A stretch of 64,000 bases of DNA, from NCBI GenBank assembly GCA_014843695.1, contig CM026394.1, positions 40,656,368 through 40,720,367 on the forward strand, in the 5' to 3' direction. The notes below the pieces were generated by a model. That model was given only the letters and a program-made list of their open reading frames with translations. It was not told the origin of the DNA and made no database searches. The translations under genes and the position numbers were made by a program. The number at the start of each line of letters is the position of its first letter. Positions within the stretch are counted from its first letter, which is position 1. The stretch is from Archivesica marissinica (Eukaryota; Mollusca; Bivalvia; Venerida; Vesicomyidae). This document shows, in pieces, positions 1 through 10,300 of this stretch.

Positions 1-350
1 GCAACAACATTGTGTACTTTAAAAAAGGCTTTGAAGACACACCTTTTTAAATGTTCATAATTATGGAACATAAATATCGAACTGTGTATGTGCTCAATCA
101 GGATTAAGACTGCAAATGAACACATTTTATTTAATTATTACCTATATTTTAATTTGTTTTAATTTTAGATCCGAATATTTTATAGCATATTTAGAATCCA
201 TTGTAATTGTGTTTGCTATTTTGTCTTGTTTTATCTCATTGTATGTGGAAGTTTTTATCAATATTTGTGATATTTAGGCTGTAAAGCGCTTTTGAACGTT
301 TTATTTTTAGATGAAAAGAGCGCTATATAAGTTTGGTATATAATAATAAT
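1..350 (+). mobile_element. LINE 3' end (5' part outside window)
   Basis: The first 60 bases read, in frame 1, into a short C-terminal tail with the motif LKKALKTHLFKCS then a stop at 58-60. This resembles the usual end of CR1/L2/RTE-type ORF2 proteins (from family knowledge). The 3' untranslated part holds a GTAAAGCGCTTTTGAACG segment and a GAAAAGAGCGCTATATAAG segment, ending in an (ATA/ATT)n-like tail near 340. A second copy of this 3' end is at 42009-42275. Clade not resolved. Confidence 0.55.
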
Positions 351-352
351 AA

Positions 353-414
353 TTTATCTTAGTTGTTAAAACTTGCCTCGCAATCGTTGTAAAATAAATA
401 AAGTTAATCGAAAC
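353..414 (+). mobile_element. SINE-1 3' tail fragment
   Basis: The stretch matches the shared SINE tail (TTGTTAAAACTTGC..CGCAATCGTTGTAAAATAAATAAAGTT pattern) seen in complete SINE-1 copies at 30013 and 51729. No head is present. Confidence 0.6.
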
Positions 415-518
415 AATATATCTAAATTTAGACAAATTATTGTTTTAAGGGTGTGGATATTTAACCAGTACGTACACCTGTAGATGTAAGTAAAAGTTTA
501 AACTTAAACGGATTACCC

Positions 519-640
519 GGAGAAAATCCACATGTCCGATCTGGCGACCACTGTACCATCTCACATACTTCCCGGTCCGAAGATCGATCTCGGGTTGCAT
601 TGGTGAGAAGCGAGCTCGCTAACCACTGCGCTTATCGGAC
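519..640 (-). mobile_element. SINE-1, 3'-truncated copy
   Basis: On the minus strand this reads tRNA-like head (GTCCGATAAGCGCAGTGG, B box GATCGATCTTCGG degenerate) followed by the central TCTCCGGGTAATCC motif. It lacks the 3' tail. Confidence 0.65.
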
Positions 641-1068
641 ATATGTAAGTAAGCAAGCAGTTTATTATAGTGACCTATGTCAGTCATTACATGCATGCAT
701 ATACATCAAATAATAAGTAAGATAAGGCATGGCCCGACGGGCCTATAAGTCACCTTCACGTGTGCCGTAGCCAGAATTTGAAAATAACCGTGGCAAACCC
801 TCCCCCCTCTCCCAATATTTTTGTGTAAGCTTGTCTGTGTATTCTGAGGGCAGTTTTATCAGTTTTCCTATATACCTGTCGTTATACTTGCCAAATTCTA
901 ACCCCAGGGCGAGTGCCCCATTTGTCTCAGTATGGCTACGGAACTGCCATCATATATACAATTTCTAAAATACACGAGATCAAATATATGCAGCTTAAAG
1001 TGATATAACACGAAGCACCAAACCCGTGCTTACTTCCGAGAGGTGTAGCACAACGTGTAGCCGGTACA
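641..1068. other. Intergenic/intronic, nothing recognised
   Basis: No ORF, splice-flanked exon or known repeat could be supported here. A short C-run near 800 and a palindromic GGCCCGACGGGCC at 731-743 are visible. Confidence 0.4.
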
Positions 1069-1459
1069 GTGAGTGGGTATATCCCTACCTACGAGGCTCC
1101 CGGTACGTTCCAGGGATTGGGTATATCCCTACCTACGAGGCTCCCGGTACGTTCCAGTGATTGGGTCTATCCCTACCTACGAGGCTCCCGGTACGTTCCA
1201 GTGAGTGGGTATATCCCTACCTACGAGGCTCCCGGTACGTTCCAGTGATTGGGTCTATCCCTACCTACGAGGCTCCCGGTACGTTCCAGTGATTGGGTCT
1301 ATCACTACCTACGAGGCTCCAGGTACGTTCCAGTGATTGGGTCTATCCCTACCTATGAGACTCCCGGTACGTTCCAGTGATTGGGTATATCCCTACCTAC
1401 GAGGCTCCCGGTACGTTCCAGTGATTGGGTCTATCACTACCTACGCGGCTCCCGGTACA
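1069..1459. repeat. 44-bp minisatellite, about 9 copies
   Basis: Unit built on CCCTACCTACGAGGCTCCCG plus GTACGTTCCAGTGATTGGGT. Copies differ at a few sites (GTGAGT/GTGATT, TATATCC/TCTATCC). Array is GC-richer than its surroundings. Confidence 0.9.
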
Positions 1460-1602
1460 CCTGTAACATCCTCCTCAGAATAAGCACGTTGCATCATCTA
1501 TCATCATTTCGAGATTAAGAAAAGATGCTGACGTCATAACTAAATATATACCTGTCATTAAAGGCGTCGTGTGTTGTCCGGATGATAGCATAAATTGCAG
1601 CT

Positions 1603-2968
1603 GGAATCCATGATATAACTGTAATAAACGATGGACACAACTAGATGCATGATATAACTGTAATAAACAATGGACACAACTAGATGCATGATATAACTGT
1701 AATAAACGATGGAAATAACTAGATCCATGATATAACTGTAATAAACAATGGAAATAACTAGATCCATGATATAACTGTAATAAACAATGGAAATAACTAG
1801 ATCCATGGTACAACTGTAATAAACAATGGAAATAACTAGATCTATGATATAACTGTAATACACAATGGACACAACTAGATCTATGGTACAACTGTAATAA
1901 ACAATGGAAATAACTAGATCTATGATATAACTGTAATAAACAATGGACACAACTAGATGCATGATATAACTGTAATAAACGATGGAAATAACTAGATCCA
2001 TGATATAACTGTAATAAACAATGGAAATAACTAGATCCATGATATAACTGTAATAAACAATGGAAATAACTAGATCCATGGTACAACTGTAATAAACAAT
2101 GGAAATAACTAGATCTATGATATAACTGAAACATGGAAATAACTAGATCCATGATATAACTGTAATAAACAATGGAAATAACTAGATCCATGATATAACT
2201 GTAATAAACAATGGAAATAACTAGATCCATGGTACAACTGTAATAAACAATGGAAATAACTAGATCTATGATATAACTGTAATACACAATGGAAATAACT
2301 AGATCTATGATATAACTGTAATAAACAATGGAAATAACTAGATCCATGATATAACTGTAATAAACAATGGAAATAACTAGATCTATGATACAACTGTAAT
2401 AAACAATGGAAATAACTAGATCTATGATATAACTGTAATACACAATGGAAATAACTAGATCTATGATATAACTGTAATAAACAATGGAAATAACTAGATC
2501 CATGATATAACTGTAATAAACAATGGAAATAACTAGATCCATGGTACAACTGTAATAAACGATGGAAATAACTAGATCCATGATATAACTGTAATAAACA
2601 ATGGAAATAACTAGATCTATGATATAACTGTAATACACAATGGAAATAACTAGATCTATGGTACAACTGTAATAAACAATGGAAATAACTAGATCTATGA
2701 TATAACTGTAATAAACAATGGAAATAACTAGATCCATGGTACAACTGTAATAAACAATGGAAATAACTAGATCTATGATATAACTGTAATAAACAATGGA
2801 AATAACTAGATCTATGATATAACTGTAATAAACAATGGAAATAACTAGATCTATGGTACAACTGTAATAAACAATGGAATAACTAGATCCATGGTATAAC
2901 TGTAATAAACCATGGAAATAACTAGATCCATGATATAACTGTACTACACAATGGAAATAACTAGATAG
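1603..2968. repeat. 39-bp minisatellite, about 35 copies
   Basis: Unit AACTAGATCCATGATATAAC + TGTAATAAACAATGGAAAT. Variants: ATGGTACAAC for ATGATATAAC, GGACACAAC for GGAAATAAC, GATCTATG for GATCCATG. Because 39 is divisible by three, long ORFs (up to 420 codons on the minus strand) appear by chance; they follow the array edges and have no other coding support. One shortened unit lies near 2128. Confidence 0.95.
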
Positions 2969-3279
2969 AACATCGCAGGCGGATCTGTAGTCCAGTGGTT
3001 AACACGCTGTACTGGTAATCCAGGGATCGCAGGTTCGATCCCCCGTCTGATCCTAATAACATTAACAGTCTTTCAGATGGGACTTTAAACCGAGGTCTCG
3101 TGTCGGTGCTTTACACCGTGCACGCAAAAGAACCAGAGGAGACTTTTGAATCGGTCTCTATCTATATCCTTGCACTATCCTCCAAACACCTAAAATGATA
3201 ATCTCTTCAGGAGGCGTCGCTCATATGGGCAGCCGGTAGCGACGATAAATAAACGTAAAACACAACACAGATAGAACAT
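2963..3279 (+). mobile_element. SINE-2 (tRNA-Thr-like head) with 11-bp target-site duplication
   Basis: Body 2974-3268 is flanked by the direct repeat AGATAGAACAT (2963-2973 and 3269-3279). The head has an A box (TAGTCCAGTGG) and B box (GGTTCGATCCC); the anticodon loop position reads GGT, so a threonine-like tRNA ancestor. Body motifs: AAACCGAGGTCTCGTGTCGG, AAAGAACCAGAGGAGAC, GGAGGCGTCGCTCATATGGG. It is inserted at the right edge of the 39-bp array, so it is younger than at least that edge. Confidence 0.85.
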
Positions 3280-3587
3280 GCTGATATTTCGGTCATGCTT
3301 TTCAATGAGTTTATTCTTGTGAGATAGGACTTTAGTTCATCGAATGATCATCGATCGGCGTCACGCTAATAAACGCAACACTTCTTATATATATAATAAT
3401 AAAGTATGTGTTTCAAGATAGCCGCCAAACCCATTCACAATTTCAATATATGCATAGTATGTATGATCAAAATCAAGCAACGGTATCATATCAAAAAATC
3501 AATAAATTGATTTTATTGATTTTTTAGACTTTGAACACTCACCTAACATTTATTAAATTCCTAAATTAAATTTATTATTATTTATTA
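3280..3587. other. Gap with a fragment of a dispersed repeat
   Basis: Bases about 3295-3400 (TCATCGAATGATCATCG ... CGTCACGCTAATAAACGCAA) resemble parts of 27690-28020 and 56500-56760, so this is a third, degraded copy of that family. Nothing is recognised in the rest, which contains a short AT-rich inverted repeat near 3497-3525. Confidence 0.4.
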
Positions 3588-3862
3588 TATTTCGGGTTTT
3601 ACGCCTGCATCAGCACCATTTTGGCCTATATCGCCGGCGGGCAGTTTACCTAACAACATCTTTCCTGGACAGGCTCCAGTGGTTAACCAGTACTTGGGTG
3701 CACCAACCTCCGTAAGAAACTGCCAACTTTTTCATATAAATGAGACACGGTCTGAGCGGGGCTCGAACCCGTGACCATCAGTGATGATAGGTTACAGTGG
3801 TATAGTTTAAACAGTGGTATACAAGTCAGCGACCGTAACCACTCGACCACGGAGGCGGACTT
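3588..3862 (-). mobile_element. SINE-4 (leucine-like tRNA head)
   Basis: On the minus strand it starts GTCCGCCTCCGTGGTCGAGT (A-box region), has B box GGTTCGAGCCCCGCT, and a body containing CTGCCCGCCGGCGATATAGG and CATCAGCACC in reverse. Another copy at 53010 and a fragment at 31693. The head carries an extra segment between its A and B boxes, compared with the 53-kb copy, which is truncated there. Confidence 0.7.
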
Positions 3863-3888
3863 AAAATAAATTTAACATTTACTTAGCT

Positions 3889-4105
3889 TATACACATTTA
3901 TTTTAGCTCGATTGCGAAACAAGTTCTTATAACTTATTTTAATCACTCTCGAGACCTCAGTGCTGATGGAATCCATCGCCACGAGCGAGAGAGAAGAGGC
4001 ATATGGAATTGAAATGCCTTGCCTAAGGGCACAATCGTAACTGCTCCAGCAGGGCTAGAACTCATGAAGCGAACGTGCTACCACTGAGCTATCACGACTT
4101 TACAT
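3889..4105 (-). mobile_element. SINE-3, degenerate head
   Basis: Minus-strand copy with the diagnostic body CTCGTGGCGATGGATTCCAT (here mutated) and CTCGAGAGTGATTA, and tail AGCTAAAATAAA. It sits 34 bp past the donor of the TM3 exon, inside the receptor's next intron. Confidence 0.75.
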
Positions 4106-4138
4106 TTACTTGTTTAGCTAAATGAGCAAACAACTTAC

Positions 4139-4289
4139 CCCAACCAAATATGTAATATGGAATTAATGTTTTTGGTGGTGAAAAGGCGTGGACAATAAGA
4201 CGATGTAGATAAAACCCCTCGCAGAACATCCAAAAGAATGTCGTCATGCTGGCATACCTTGTGAGAATATACAGGAGCTTACAGCCGCC
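4139..4289 (-). CDS. Class B GPCR exon: TM3, second intracellular loop, start of TM4
   Basis: This exon encodes 50 codons plus one base. It begins GGCKLLYILTRYA, giving the conserved TM3 cysteine that pairs with extracellular loop 2 in this family. It continues with FWMFCEGFYLHRLIV, the class B TM3 signature containing the conserved glutamate of the HETY network, and ends YYIFGWG, the TM4 GWG motif. The acceptor is TTGTTTCAG before 4289 and the donor GTAAGTTG after 4139. Phase 0 at its start matches the end of the TM2 exon. A cryptic donor-like AAGGTATGC lies about 32 bases into the exon. Its first 38 bases and its acceptor are repeated upstream in the array at 4290-4722. Function inferred: ligand-gated coupling to G proteins in the plasma membrane. 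Confidence 0.9.
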
Positions 4290-4722
4290 CTGAAACAATA
4301 CACTATACATGATAAAGTTCGCAGTACACGCATACCTTGTGAGAATATACAGGAGCTTACAGCCACCCTGAAACAAACAGTATACATTATAAAGTTCGCC
4401 GTACACGCATACCTTGTGAGAATATACAGGAGCTTACAGCCACCCTGAAACAAACAGTATACGCATACCTTGTGAGAATATACAGGAGCTTACAGCCGCC
4501 CTTAAGCAATACACTATACATTATAAAGTTCGCAGTACACGCATACCTTGTGAGAATATAGAGGAGTTTACAGCCGCCCTGAAACAAACATTATACGCAT
4601 ACCTTGTGAGAATATAGAGTAGTTTACAGCCGCCCTGAAACAAATATTATACGCATACCTTGTGAGAATATAGAGTAGTTTACAGCCGCCCTGAAACAAA
4701 CATTATACGCATACCTTATGTT
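4290..4722 (-). repeat. Tandem array of duplicated 3' splice site plus exon start (77/56-bp units)
   Basis: Units start at about 4328, 4405, 4461, 4539, 4595, 4651 and 4707 (spacings 77, 77, 56, 78, 56, 56, 56). Read on the minus strand, each full unit holds TTTCAG (one copy TTAAG) followed by GGCGGCTGTAAGCTC..., i.e. the acceptor and first 38 bases of the TM3 exon, then 18 or 40 bases of intron. Six extra acceptors result. Each unit also keeps the AAG/GTATGC donor-like site, so each could in principle act as a 32-nt micro-exon, which would shift the frame. The short unit lacks about 21 bases of intron. Confidence 0.9.
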
Positions 4723-4758
4723 TCTCATATTGTTTTCTTTACGAAAAAGCTGTAATTA

Positions 4759-5189
4759 CAGGGGCGGGTTCAGAATTTTGGGTTAGGGGCGTGAAGTTGG
4801 GGAGGGTACGTGAGGGGGTATCCCCCTCCTGTTGGTGGGGGTCCGGGGTCAAATATTTTGAAGTTTATGTATGAAATGGCGGTTTCTGGAGTATTCGAGG
4901 CATACAGTTGGTTATTATGTTGAATGGATCCTGTTTTAATGTGTTGATAGACCACCCAAAAATCGTATCTTGGCGACTGATGTGGGATAACCCCCTTCTG
5001 TTGGTTTGGGTCCGGAAGGGTCCATTGGTCCTCCCCTGAAAAGGTGTTGAAGTCTCGGTATGAAATGACGGCTTCTGGTGCACTCTGAGGCATACAGTTG
5101 GATGCTATATAAAATTACTTACCAAAAAACGAACTCTGGCGATTTTAGGGGGGGCGTACTTCGGGTCAGCCCTTCTGGACCCGCCTATG
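4759..5189. mobile_element. hAT-like MITE, about 430 bp
   Basis: Left end CAGGGGCGGGTTCAGAA, right end CTTCTGGACCCGCCTATG: imperfect terminal inverted repeats. Inside are two related blocks (GGCATACAGTTGG twice, CCCCCTCCTGTTGG / CCCCCTTCTGTTGG), an internal partial duplication. The CAGGGGCGG end is typical of hAT non-autonomous elements (family knowledge). A clean 8-bp target duplication was not seen. Confidence 0.55.
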
Positions 5190-5242
5190 AATTATGTTTA
5201 TATGTGCCTCTATTTATTAAGACCAAGATATACTAAGTTTAC

Positions 5243-5541
5243 CCCCTCTGTAGCTCCCTCTGTAGCTCCCTATGTAGCTCCCTATGTAGTTCCCTATGTA
5301 GCTCCTCTGTAGCTCCCTCTGTAGTTCCCTATGTAGCTCCCTATGTAGCTCCCTCTGTAGCTCCCTCTGTAGCTCCCTATGTAGCTCCCTATGTAGCTCC
5401 CTATGTAGTTCCCTATGTAGCTCCCTCTGTAGCTCCCTCTGTAGCTCCCTCTGTAGCTCCCTATGTAGCTCCCTCTGTAGCTCCCTATGTAGCTCCCTCT
5501 GTAGCTCCCTCTGTAGCTCCCTATGTAGCTCCCTATGTAGG
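5243..5541. repeat. 12-bp minisatellite, about 25 copies
   Basis: Unit GTAGCTCCCTAT or GTAGCTCCCTCT, with occasional GTAGTTCC. The period divisible by three yields open frames on the minus strand (LHRELQRE-type peptides), with no start or splice support. Confidence 0.95.
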
Positions 5542-6077
5542 TAATGCTGATCCAAATACTAGGGAAGCTCAACTTCAGCACATACTAGGTCAGCCGATGT
5601 GATTAATATAATATAGTGGTCTCTGATTGGTTGAAAAAGCATAAGGAAGCCCTTATGAGTTATTGATACATGAACTGATTGGCTGAGTAGATATTGTCAC
5701 CAATAGTGAAAATGATTTCCAAACATTAAAATACATGGATTAAAAATTTAAAAATATATAGGCAACATTTTGGAATATTTTAAAATATATGCATACTATT
5801 TGGTGACAAATAAACACCATACTATAAATGCAGGTGTTCACCACCAAATTACATTCAGAGTAGGGGGGTTGGGGGGCTCAAAGGTCACTCTGTTGAAACC
5901 TACTGTCTTTTGTGCTAAACTATTTTTGGGGAACATATAATGGCACTGTATGTTATAATGGTGGCATATGGAGATTTCAATAACAGTAATCTGTTATCAT
6001 TTTTATTCGCAGTATATATTGTAACAACTGTCAGTTTGACTTACTTTTTCATACTGGTTCCCTGCACATATTTAGTT
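5542..6077. other. Intronic, nothing recognised
   Basis: AT-rich sequence with a G-rich run near 5860-5880. No repeat or exon identified. It lies inside the 2.8-kb intron between the TM2 and TM3 exons. Confidence 0.4.
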
Positions 6078-6306
6078 TAGTTTATACAAATTTATTTTAG
6101 CTCGATTGCGAAACAAGTTCTTTCAACTTATATAAATCGCTCTCGAGACCTCATTCCTGATGGAATCCATCGCCACGAGGGAGAGAAGAGGCAACGTGGA
6201 ATTTAAATGCCTTGCCTAAGGACACAATCGTAACGGCTCCAGCGGGGCTCGAACTCCGGACCTTTCGCACCTGAAGCGAACGCGCATCCACTGCGCTATC
6301 ACGACT
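6078..6306 (-). mobile_element. SINE-3, near-complete copy
   Basis: Minus strand: head GTCGTGATAGCGCAGTGGAT, B box GGAGTTCGAGCCCCGCTGG, body with CTCGTGGCGATGGATTCCAT and GAGAGCGATTTATATAAG, tail TTTCGCAATCGAGCTAAAAT ending TATAAACTA. The anticodon-loop triplet reads CAG, a leucine-like position. Confidence 0.8.
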
Positions 6307-6542
6307 TCCACTTTATAATGTTTCATAGTTGCGTATATTGTTCAATATAGAAACCCAGTCTATAATATTCAGTCTCGCATTCATAGGTAGGGCTTGGGCA
6401 GCACAGAATATAGTATGCGAAATCTGACCCATGCTTATTTATCTTAGTGGGCATGTGACACTTATGTATGAATGACTGCCTGCCATACTTTCACTAATAA
6501 ACTATAGCAATACTCATGCATAGTTAGCATAATCTCTGTCTG

Positions 6543-6699
6543 TTAGTTTATACAAATTAATTTTAGCTCGATTGTGAAAAGAGTTCTTACAACTTATATT
6601 AATCACTCTCGATACCTCACTCCCTCGCCACGAGGGAGAGAGAAGAGGTAACCTGGAATTTAAATGCATCGCCTTAGGGAACATTCATAACAGCTCCAG
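6543..6699 (-). mobile_element. SINE-3, head-truncated copy
   Basis: Same family as 6078-6306 but stops in the body at the TGGAGCTGTTATGAATG segment; the tRNA-like head is missing. Confidence 0.75.
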
Positions 6700-6756
6700 A
6701 CAATCTCTGTCTGTTGTGACGGAGTACATATAACTACAAACTATGTGCATATACAC

Positions 6757-7070
6757 ATGGTGGAAGGATTACGGACGGATATATAGCCCAGTGGTAACAC
6801 GCTGGACTGGTAATCCAGGGATCGCAGGTTCGATCCCCCGTCTGACCCTAATAAAATTAACAGTCTTTCAGATGGGACGTTACACCGAGGTCTCGTGTCG
6901 GTGCTTTACATCGTGCACGTAAAAGAACCAGAGGAGACTCTGGAATGGATATCTGTCTGTATCATGCACTATCCTCCAACTATCTAACATGATTAATCTC
7001 TTCAGGAGGCGTCGCTCATATGGGCAACCGGTAGCGACAATAAAAACGTAAAACACAATGGTGGAAGGAT
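6757..7070 (+). mobile_element. SINE-2 with 13-bp target-site duplication
   Basis: The direct repeat ATGGTGGAAGGAT flanks the element (6757-6769, 7058-7070). Head: ATATAGCCCAGTGG and GGTTCGATCCCCCGTCTG. The tail ends ATAAAAACGTAAAACACA. The clean duplication indicates LINE-machinery retroposition. It lies 28 bp from the donor of the TM2 exon. Confidence 0.85.
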
Positions 7071-7097
7071 AAACAACTAGCATCGACGACCACTTAC

Positions 7098-7248
7098 CGT
7101 GTTTTTATGCATTATAGTGTTGTGTTTATCATTTTCCAATCTGTCTCGGTATATGATAAAGTCCCACATGATTGTAACCACCGAGGCCAAGATAAACGCA
7201 AGGAACAGGCACAGATGTACTTTGATTCTCTTCTGCGTGCGCAGTTGT
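7098..7248 (-). CDS. Class B GPCR exon: TM2 and first extracellular loop
   Basis: One base completes the arginine split with the TM1 exon, then 50 codons follow. QLRTQKRIKVHLCLF is the first intracellular loop entering TM2, with the class B TM2 histidine (KVHL) in place. The helix continues AFILASVVTIMWDFIIY, then an extracellular loop YRDRLENDKHNTIMHKNT. Acceptor TTGTTTTCAG, donor ACG/GTAAGT. Phase 0 at the end matches the next exon. The 26-bp satellite starts only about 75 bp upstream of this acceptor, so branch site and polypyrimidine tract are squeezed between them or lie in the satellite. Confidence 0.88.
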
Positions 7249-7324
7249 CTGAAAACAATGAACATTGCTTTAGTCGTCATAAAACTATTTGCATATATGG
7301 AGCGGTTTATTATTGTTTACAATT

Positions 7325-10300
7325 GTTTGTTCCACTAACGTTATACAGTCATTGGTTCCACTAACGTTATACAGTCGTTGGTTCCACTAACGTTATACAG
7401 TCGTTTGTTCCACTAACGTTATACAGTTGTTTGTTCCACTAACGTTATACAGTCATTGGTTCCACTAACGTTATACAGTTGTTTGTTCCACTAAAGTTAT
7501 ACAGTCATTGGTTCCACTAACGTTATACAGTCGTTGGTTCCACTAACGTTATACAGTTGTTTGTTCCACTAACGTTATACAGTCGTTGGTTCCACTAACC
7601 GTTATACAGTTGTTGGTTCCACTAACGTTATACAGTCGTTGGTTCCACTAACGTTATACAGTCGTTGGTTCCTCTAACGTTATACAGTCGTTGGTTCCAC
7701 TAACGTTATACAGTTGATTGTTCCACTAACGTTATACAGTCGTTGGTTCCACTAACGTTATACAGTCGTTTGTTCCACTAACGTTATACAGTCATTGGTT
7801 CCACTAACGTTATACAGTCGTTGGTTCCACTAACGTTATACAGTCATTGGTTCCACTAACGTTATACAGTTGATTGTTCCACTAACGTTATACAGTTGTT
7901 GGTTCCACTAACGTTATACAGTCGTTTGTTCCACTAACATTATACAGTCATTGGTTCCACTAACGTTATACAGTCGTTGGTTCCACTAACGTTATACAGT
8001 CGTTGGTTCCACTAATGCTATACAGTTGTTGGTTCCACTAACGGTATACAGTTGTTGGTTCCACTAACTTTATACAGTTGTTGGTTCCACAAACGTTATA
8101 CAGTCGTTTGTTCCACTAACGTTATACAGTTGTTTGTTCCACTAACGTTATACAGTTGTTGGTTCCACTAACGTTATACAGTCGTTGGTTCCACTAACGT
8201 TATACAGTTGTTGGTTCCACTAACGTTATACAGTCGTTGGTTCCACTAACGTTATGCAGTTGTTGGTTCCACTAACGGTATACAGTTTTTGGTTCCACTA
8301 ACGGTATACAGTTGTTGGTTCCACTAACGTTATACAGTTGTTGGTTCCACTAACGTTATACAGTCGTTGGTTCCACTAACGTTATACAGTCGTTGGTTCC
8401 ACAAACGTTATACAGTTGTTGGTTCCACTAACGTTATACAGTCGTTGGTTCCACTAACGGTATACAGTCGTTGGTTCCACTAACGTTATACAGTTGTTGG
8501 TTCCACTAACGTTATACAGTCGTTGGTTTCACTAACGTTATACAGTTGTTTGTTCCACTAACGTTATACAGTCGTTGGTTCCACTAACGTTATACAGTTG
8601 ATGGTTCCACTAACGTTATACAGTCGTTGGTTTCACTAACGTTATACAGTTGTTTGTTCCACTAACGTTATACAGTCGTTGGTTCCACTAACGTTATACA
8701 GTTGATGGTTCCACTAACGTTATACAGTCGTTGGTTCCACTAACGTTATATAGATGATGGTTCCACTAACGTTATACAGTCGTTGGTTCCACTAACGTTA
8801 TACAGTTGATGGTTCCACTAACGTTATACAGTTGTTGGTTCCACTAACGGTATACAGTCGTTGGTTCCACTAACGGAATACAGTTGATGGTTCCACTAAC
8901 GTTATACAGTCGTTGGTTCCACTAACGTTATACAGTTGTTGGTTCCACTAACGTTATACAGTTGTTGGTTCCACTAATGTTATACAGTTGTTGGTTCCAC
9001 TAACGTTATACAGTCATTGGTTCCACTAACGTTATACAGTCGTTGGTTCCATTAACCGTTATACAGTCGTTGGTTCCACTAACGTTATACAGTCGTTGGT
9101 TCCACTAACGGTATACAGTCGTTGGTTCCACTAACCGTTATACAGTCGTTGGTTCCACTAACGTTATACAGTCGTTGGTTCCACTAACGGTATACAGTCG
9201 TTGGTTCCACTAACGTTATACAGTTGTTGGTTCCACTAACGTTATACAGTTGTTTGTTCCAATAACGTTATACAGTTGTTTGTTCCTCTAACGTTATACA
9301 GTTGTTGGTTCCTCTAACGTTATACAGTCGTTTGTTCCAATAACGTTATACAGTTGTTGGTTCCACTAACGTTATACAGTTGTTGGTTCCACAAACGTTA
9401 TACAGTTGTTGGTTCCACTAACGTTATACAATAGTTGGTTCCACTAACGTTATACAGTCGTTGGTTCCACTAACGTTATACAGTTGTTGGTTCCACTAAC
9501 GTTATACCGTTGTTGGTTCCACTAACGTTATACAGTCGTTGGTTCCACTAACGTTATACAGTTGTTTGTTCCACTAACGTTATACAGTCGTTGGTTCCAC
9601 TAACGTTATACAGTCGTTGGTTCCACTAACGGTATACAATCGTTGGTTCCACTAACGTTATACAGTCGTTGGTTCCACTAACGTTATACAGTTGTTTGTT
9701 CCTCTAACGTTATACAGTCGTTGGTTCCACTAACGTTATACAGTCGTTGGTTCCACTAACGTTATACAGTTGTTGGTTCCACTAACGTTATACAGTTGTT
9801 GGTTTCACTAACGTTATACAGTTGTTTGTTCCACTAACGTTATACAGTTGTTTGTTCCACTAACGTTATACAGTCGTTGGTTCCACTAACGTTATACAGT
9901 CGTTGGTTCCACTAACGTTATACAGTTGTTGGTTCCACTAACGTTATACAGTTGTTGGTTCCACTAACGTTATACAGTCGTTGGTTCCACTAACGTTATA
10001 CAGTTGTTGGTTCCACTAACGTTATACAGTTGTTGGTTCCACTAACGTTATACAGTCGTTGGTTCCACTAACGTTATACAGTTGTTGGTTCCACTAACGT
10101 TATACAGTTGTTGGTTCCACTAACGGTATACAGTCGTTGGTTCCACTAAGGTTATACAGTTGTTGGTTCCACTAACGTTATACAGTTGTTGGTTCCACTA
10201 ACGTTATACAGTCGTTGGTTCCACTAACGTTATACAGTTGTTGGTTCCACTAACGTTATACAGTTGTTGGTTCCACTAACGGTATACAGTCGTTGGTTCC

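Noticed and set aside
1475..2861. Minus-strand frames of 420, 248 and 173 codons
   Set aside because: Products of a 39-bp repeat whose period is divisible by three; several frames are open at once.
7099..7364. Plus-strand frames over the TM2 exon
   Set aside because: Antisense shadows of the receptor exon running into the satellite.
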